From contig JAHJKP010000033.1 of assembly GCA_018821985.1 (NCBI GenBank), positions 1 through 64,000 on the forward strand: a stretch of 64,000 bases of DNA, written 5' to 3'. The notes beneath the pieces were generated by a model, which saw only the letters and a list, made by a program, of their open reading frames with translations, made no database searches and was not told the origin of the DNA. The stretch is from Pseudomonadota bacterium. GTDB taxonomy: Bacteria; Desulfobacterota; Desulfobulbia; Desulfobulbales; Desulfocapsaceae. Of the stretch, positions 63,052-64,000 are shown piece by piece (position 1 is the stretch's first letter; every line of letters starts with the position of its first letter). A program made the position numbers and the translations under genes.

Positions 63052-64000
63052 CTAGCCATCAGTTCTTTTTAACTTCCGCAGATAAAACTTCTTCCCTTGA
63101 TAAACAGTTGCAAAGATACGGTCCCGGGTAATCAGCTTGTCGATGAGTTGCCAATCGACCCCGGCCTTTACCAGAAAGGCCTGTACAGCCTCCTCCTGCA
63201 TTGGATGGACGGCAATAATGTTTAACAGCTCTTCTTCGATATCTCCTGTTAAAGAAAAAGCATTCCCCTCGTAGCCAAATAAGCATTCAACATTATTAAC
63301 CTGCTGACTGACAATCTGATAGGCCATGTTCATGACATTCTCTGCCGGAGGATGAACCCAGGTTTCGGTCGGCGGTCTTGTGGGAATGGATAGATATGCC
63401 TTGGCTGGTTTCAGTCTTGCCAAAAAATCTGCCACCTCTGTGAGAGTCCGTGGGCTGTCATTGACCCCGTGGACAAGCATTGTCTCAGTGACCAGCTTTC
63501 CCTCATATTCTCGGGCAAACTGGAGCATTGCCTCCAGGACGATGGAGAGATCAAGGTCGCGGTGCGGCCGATTGATGTACCGCCAGATCTCTTTTGTTAC
63601 ACTATCAATCTTGAGCGAGACCCAATCCGCCTTGGCCAGATCGTTTCTGACGCTTTCCTGCCAGAGAAGAGAACCGTTGCTGATCACGGCAATATTTACT
63701 CCCATAGGCCGTAACAGGTCAATTGTCCTGCCGAGCTTTATATCCAAGGTCGGTTCACCATCCGGGACAAAGGCGAGAAAGTCAATGGATTCCCCTAATT
63801 CCATGACCTCGCTTATCTTCCTTTTAACATCTGTCAAAATGGTCTGGGGATCATAAAATGGTTGCCTGGTAATTTGTATCGTATCCGTCCTGCCTGCCTG
63901 GCAATATATGCACGAGTAGGAGCATACCTTTGGAGGGATATTGTTAATCCCCAGGCTACGGCCGAGGCGCCGGGATGGAACAGGGCCAAATGTAATGTTA
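63052..64000 (-). CDS. Radical SAM protein, COG0731-like, 5' end beyond the window
   Basis: Partial gene: the frame runs open from the window edge to the stop at 63052. The visible upstream part reads FGPVPSRRLGRSLGINN and then the radical SAM motif CSYSCIYC (CX3CX2C) close to the edge. The rest has FVPDGEPTLD, VISNGSLL and VSLKIDSV. An internal ATG at 63837 would miss the cluster, so the true start is further upstream. It belongs with the wyosine-type or related Fe-S oxidoreductases; substrate unknown. Confidence 0.85.
   Translation of the reverse strand, partial: NITFGPVPSRRLGRSLGINNIPPKVCSYSCIYCQAGRTDTIQITRQPFYDPQTILTDVKRKISEVMELGESIDFLAFVPDGEPTLDIKLGRTIDLLRPMGVNIAVISNGSLLWQESVRNDLAKADWVSLKIDSVTKEIWRYINRPHRDLDLSIVLEAMLQFAREYEGKLVTETMLVHGVNDSPRTLTEVADFLARLKPAKAYLSIPTRPPTETWVHPPAENVMNMAYQIVSQQVNNVECLFGYEGNAFSLTGDIEEELLNIIAVHPMQEEAVQAFLVKAGVDWQLIDKLITRDRIFATVYQGKKFYLRKLKRTDG

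Noticed and set aside
1-64000. CRISPR arrays, tRNA or rRNA genes, prophage or intact IS
   Set aside because: No regular spaced repeats, cloverleaf, rRNA or transposase gene were seen on either strand.

Overview
The window reads as a chromosomal segment of a Gram-negative, anaerobic, respiring bacterium, most likely a sulfate- or sulfur-metabolising Desulfobacterota (Desulfobulbales-like). That placement is inferred from gene content: a membrane-anchored multihaem cytochrome c, a Desulfovibrio-type outer-membrane porin, the futalosine menaquinone genes mqnB and mqnD, AmmeMemoRadiSam and other radical SAM proteins, a mitochondrial-type EF-G, a DUF3786 Fe-S protein, and outer-membrane genes (pal, ompH/skp, lolA, a CsgG-like lipoprotein, rfaE1). 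Genes are densely packed with many 1-4 bp stop/start overlaps. No rRNA, tRNA, CRISPR array, prophage or intact insertion sequence was found.

Layout. 1-1250 is AT-rich and has no convincing gene; it ends in a strong terminator-like hairpin just before fusA. 1251-10714 (+) runs fusA, an orphan P-loop ATPase, a eukaryotic-type hisA, a small ORF, an HDOD protein coupled to an MBL-fold hydrolase, nadE and a 12-haem cytochrome. 10857-12823 (-) holds a small unknown gene and a porin. 13306-20466 has an MFS exporter (+), a receiver/GAF/histidine kinase (-), and a HEAT protein-dinG-polyprenyl synthase operon (+). 20683-25901 carries a stand-alone AICAR transformylase (-), thiSGH (-), an FmdB-like zinc ribbon (+) and queA (-). 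26138-32650 (+) has mqnB-mqnD-mobBA, gdhA, bpt and amrS. 32782-40926 (-) has an RluA-type synthase with DUF1456, a lipoprotein, a BrkB/YihY protein, a hybrid kinase, an HDOD protein, a MoaE-like protein and a lytic transglycosylase.

41080-46050 (+) has a Nudix hydrolase, a ZapB-like coiled coil, zapA, a 6S RNA, rny and tyrS. 46140-50919 (-) has fur/perR, a radical SAM protein with a coupled unknown gene, and glgP. 51172-57083 (+) runs pal, ompH, DUF3786, rfaE1, yicC, remA, gmk and rlmB. 57221-64000 (-) has a CsgG-like lipoprotein, an S1-domain protein, the translationally coupled murI-lolA-radical SAM operon, and a radical SAM gene cut by the window edge.

How genes work together. mqnB and mqnD act in one quinone pathway. 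thiS, thiG and thiH build the thiazole of thiamin. ZapA and the ZapB-like protein serve FtsZ-ring assembly. yicC-remA-gmk matches the Bacillus yloC-remA-gmk order. pal, ompH, lolA and rfaE1 serve the outer membrane.

No wholly new multi-gene system could be demonstrated. The best leads are the RiPP-type (C-methyltransferase-like) radical SAM enzyme locked into the murI-lolA operon without a visible precursor peptide, the 6S RNA at zapA-rny, a 12-haem cytochrome with a CX4CH site, and a long palindromic repeat family. Convergent gene pairs here are often separated by unusually long perfect hairpins.
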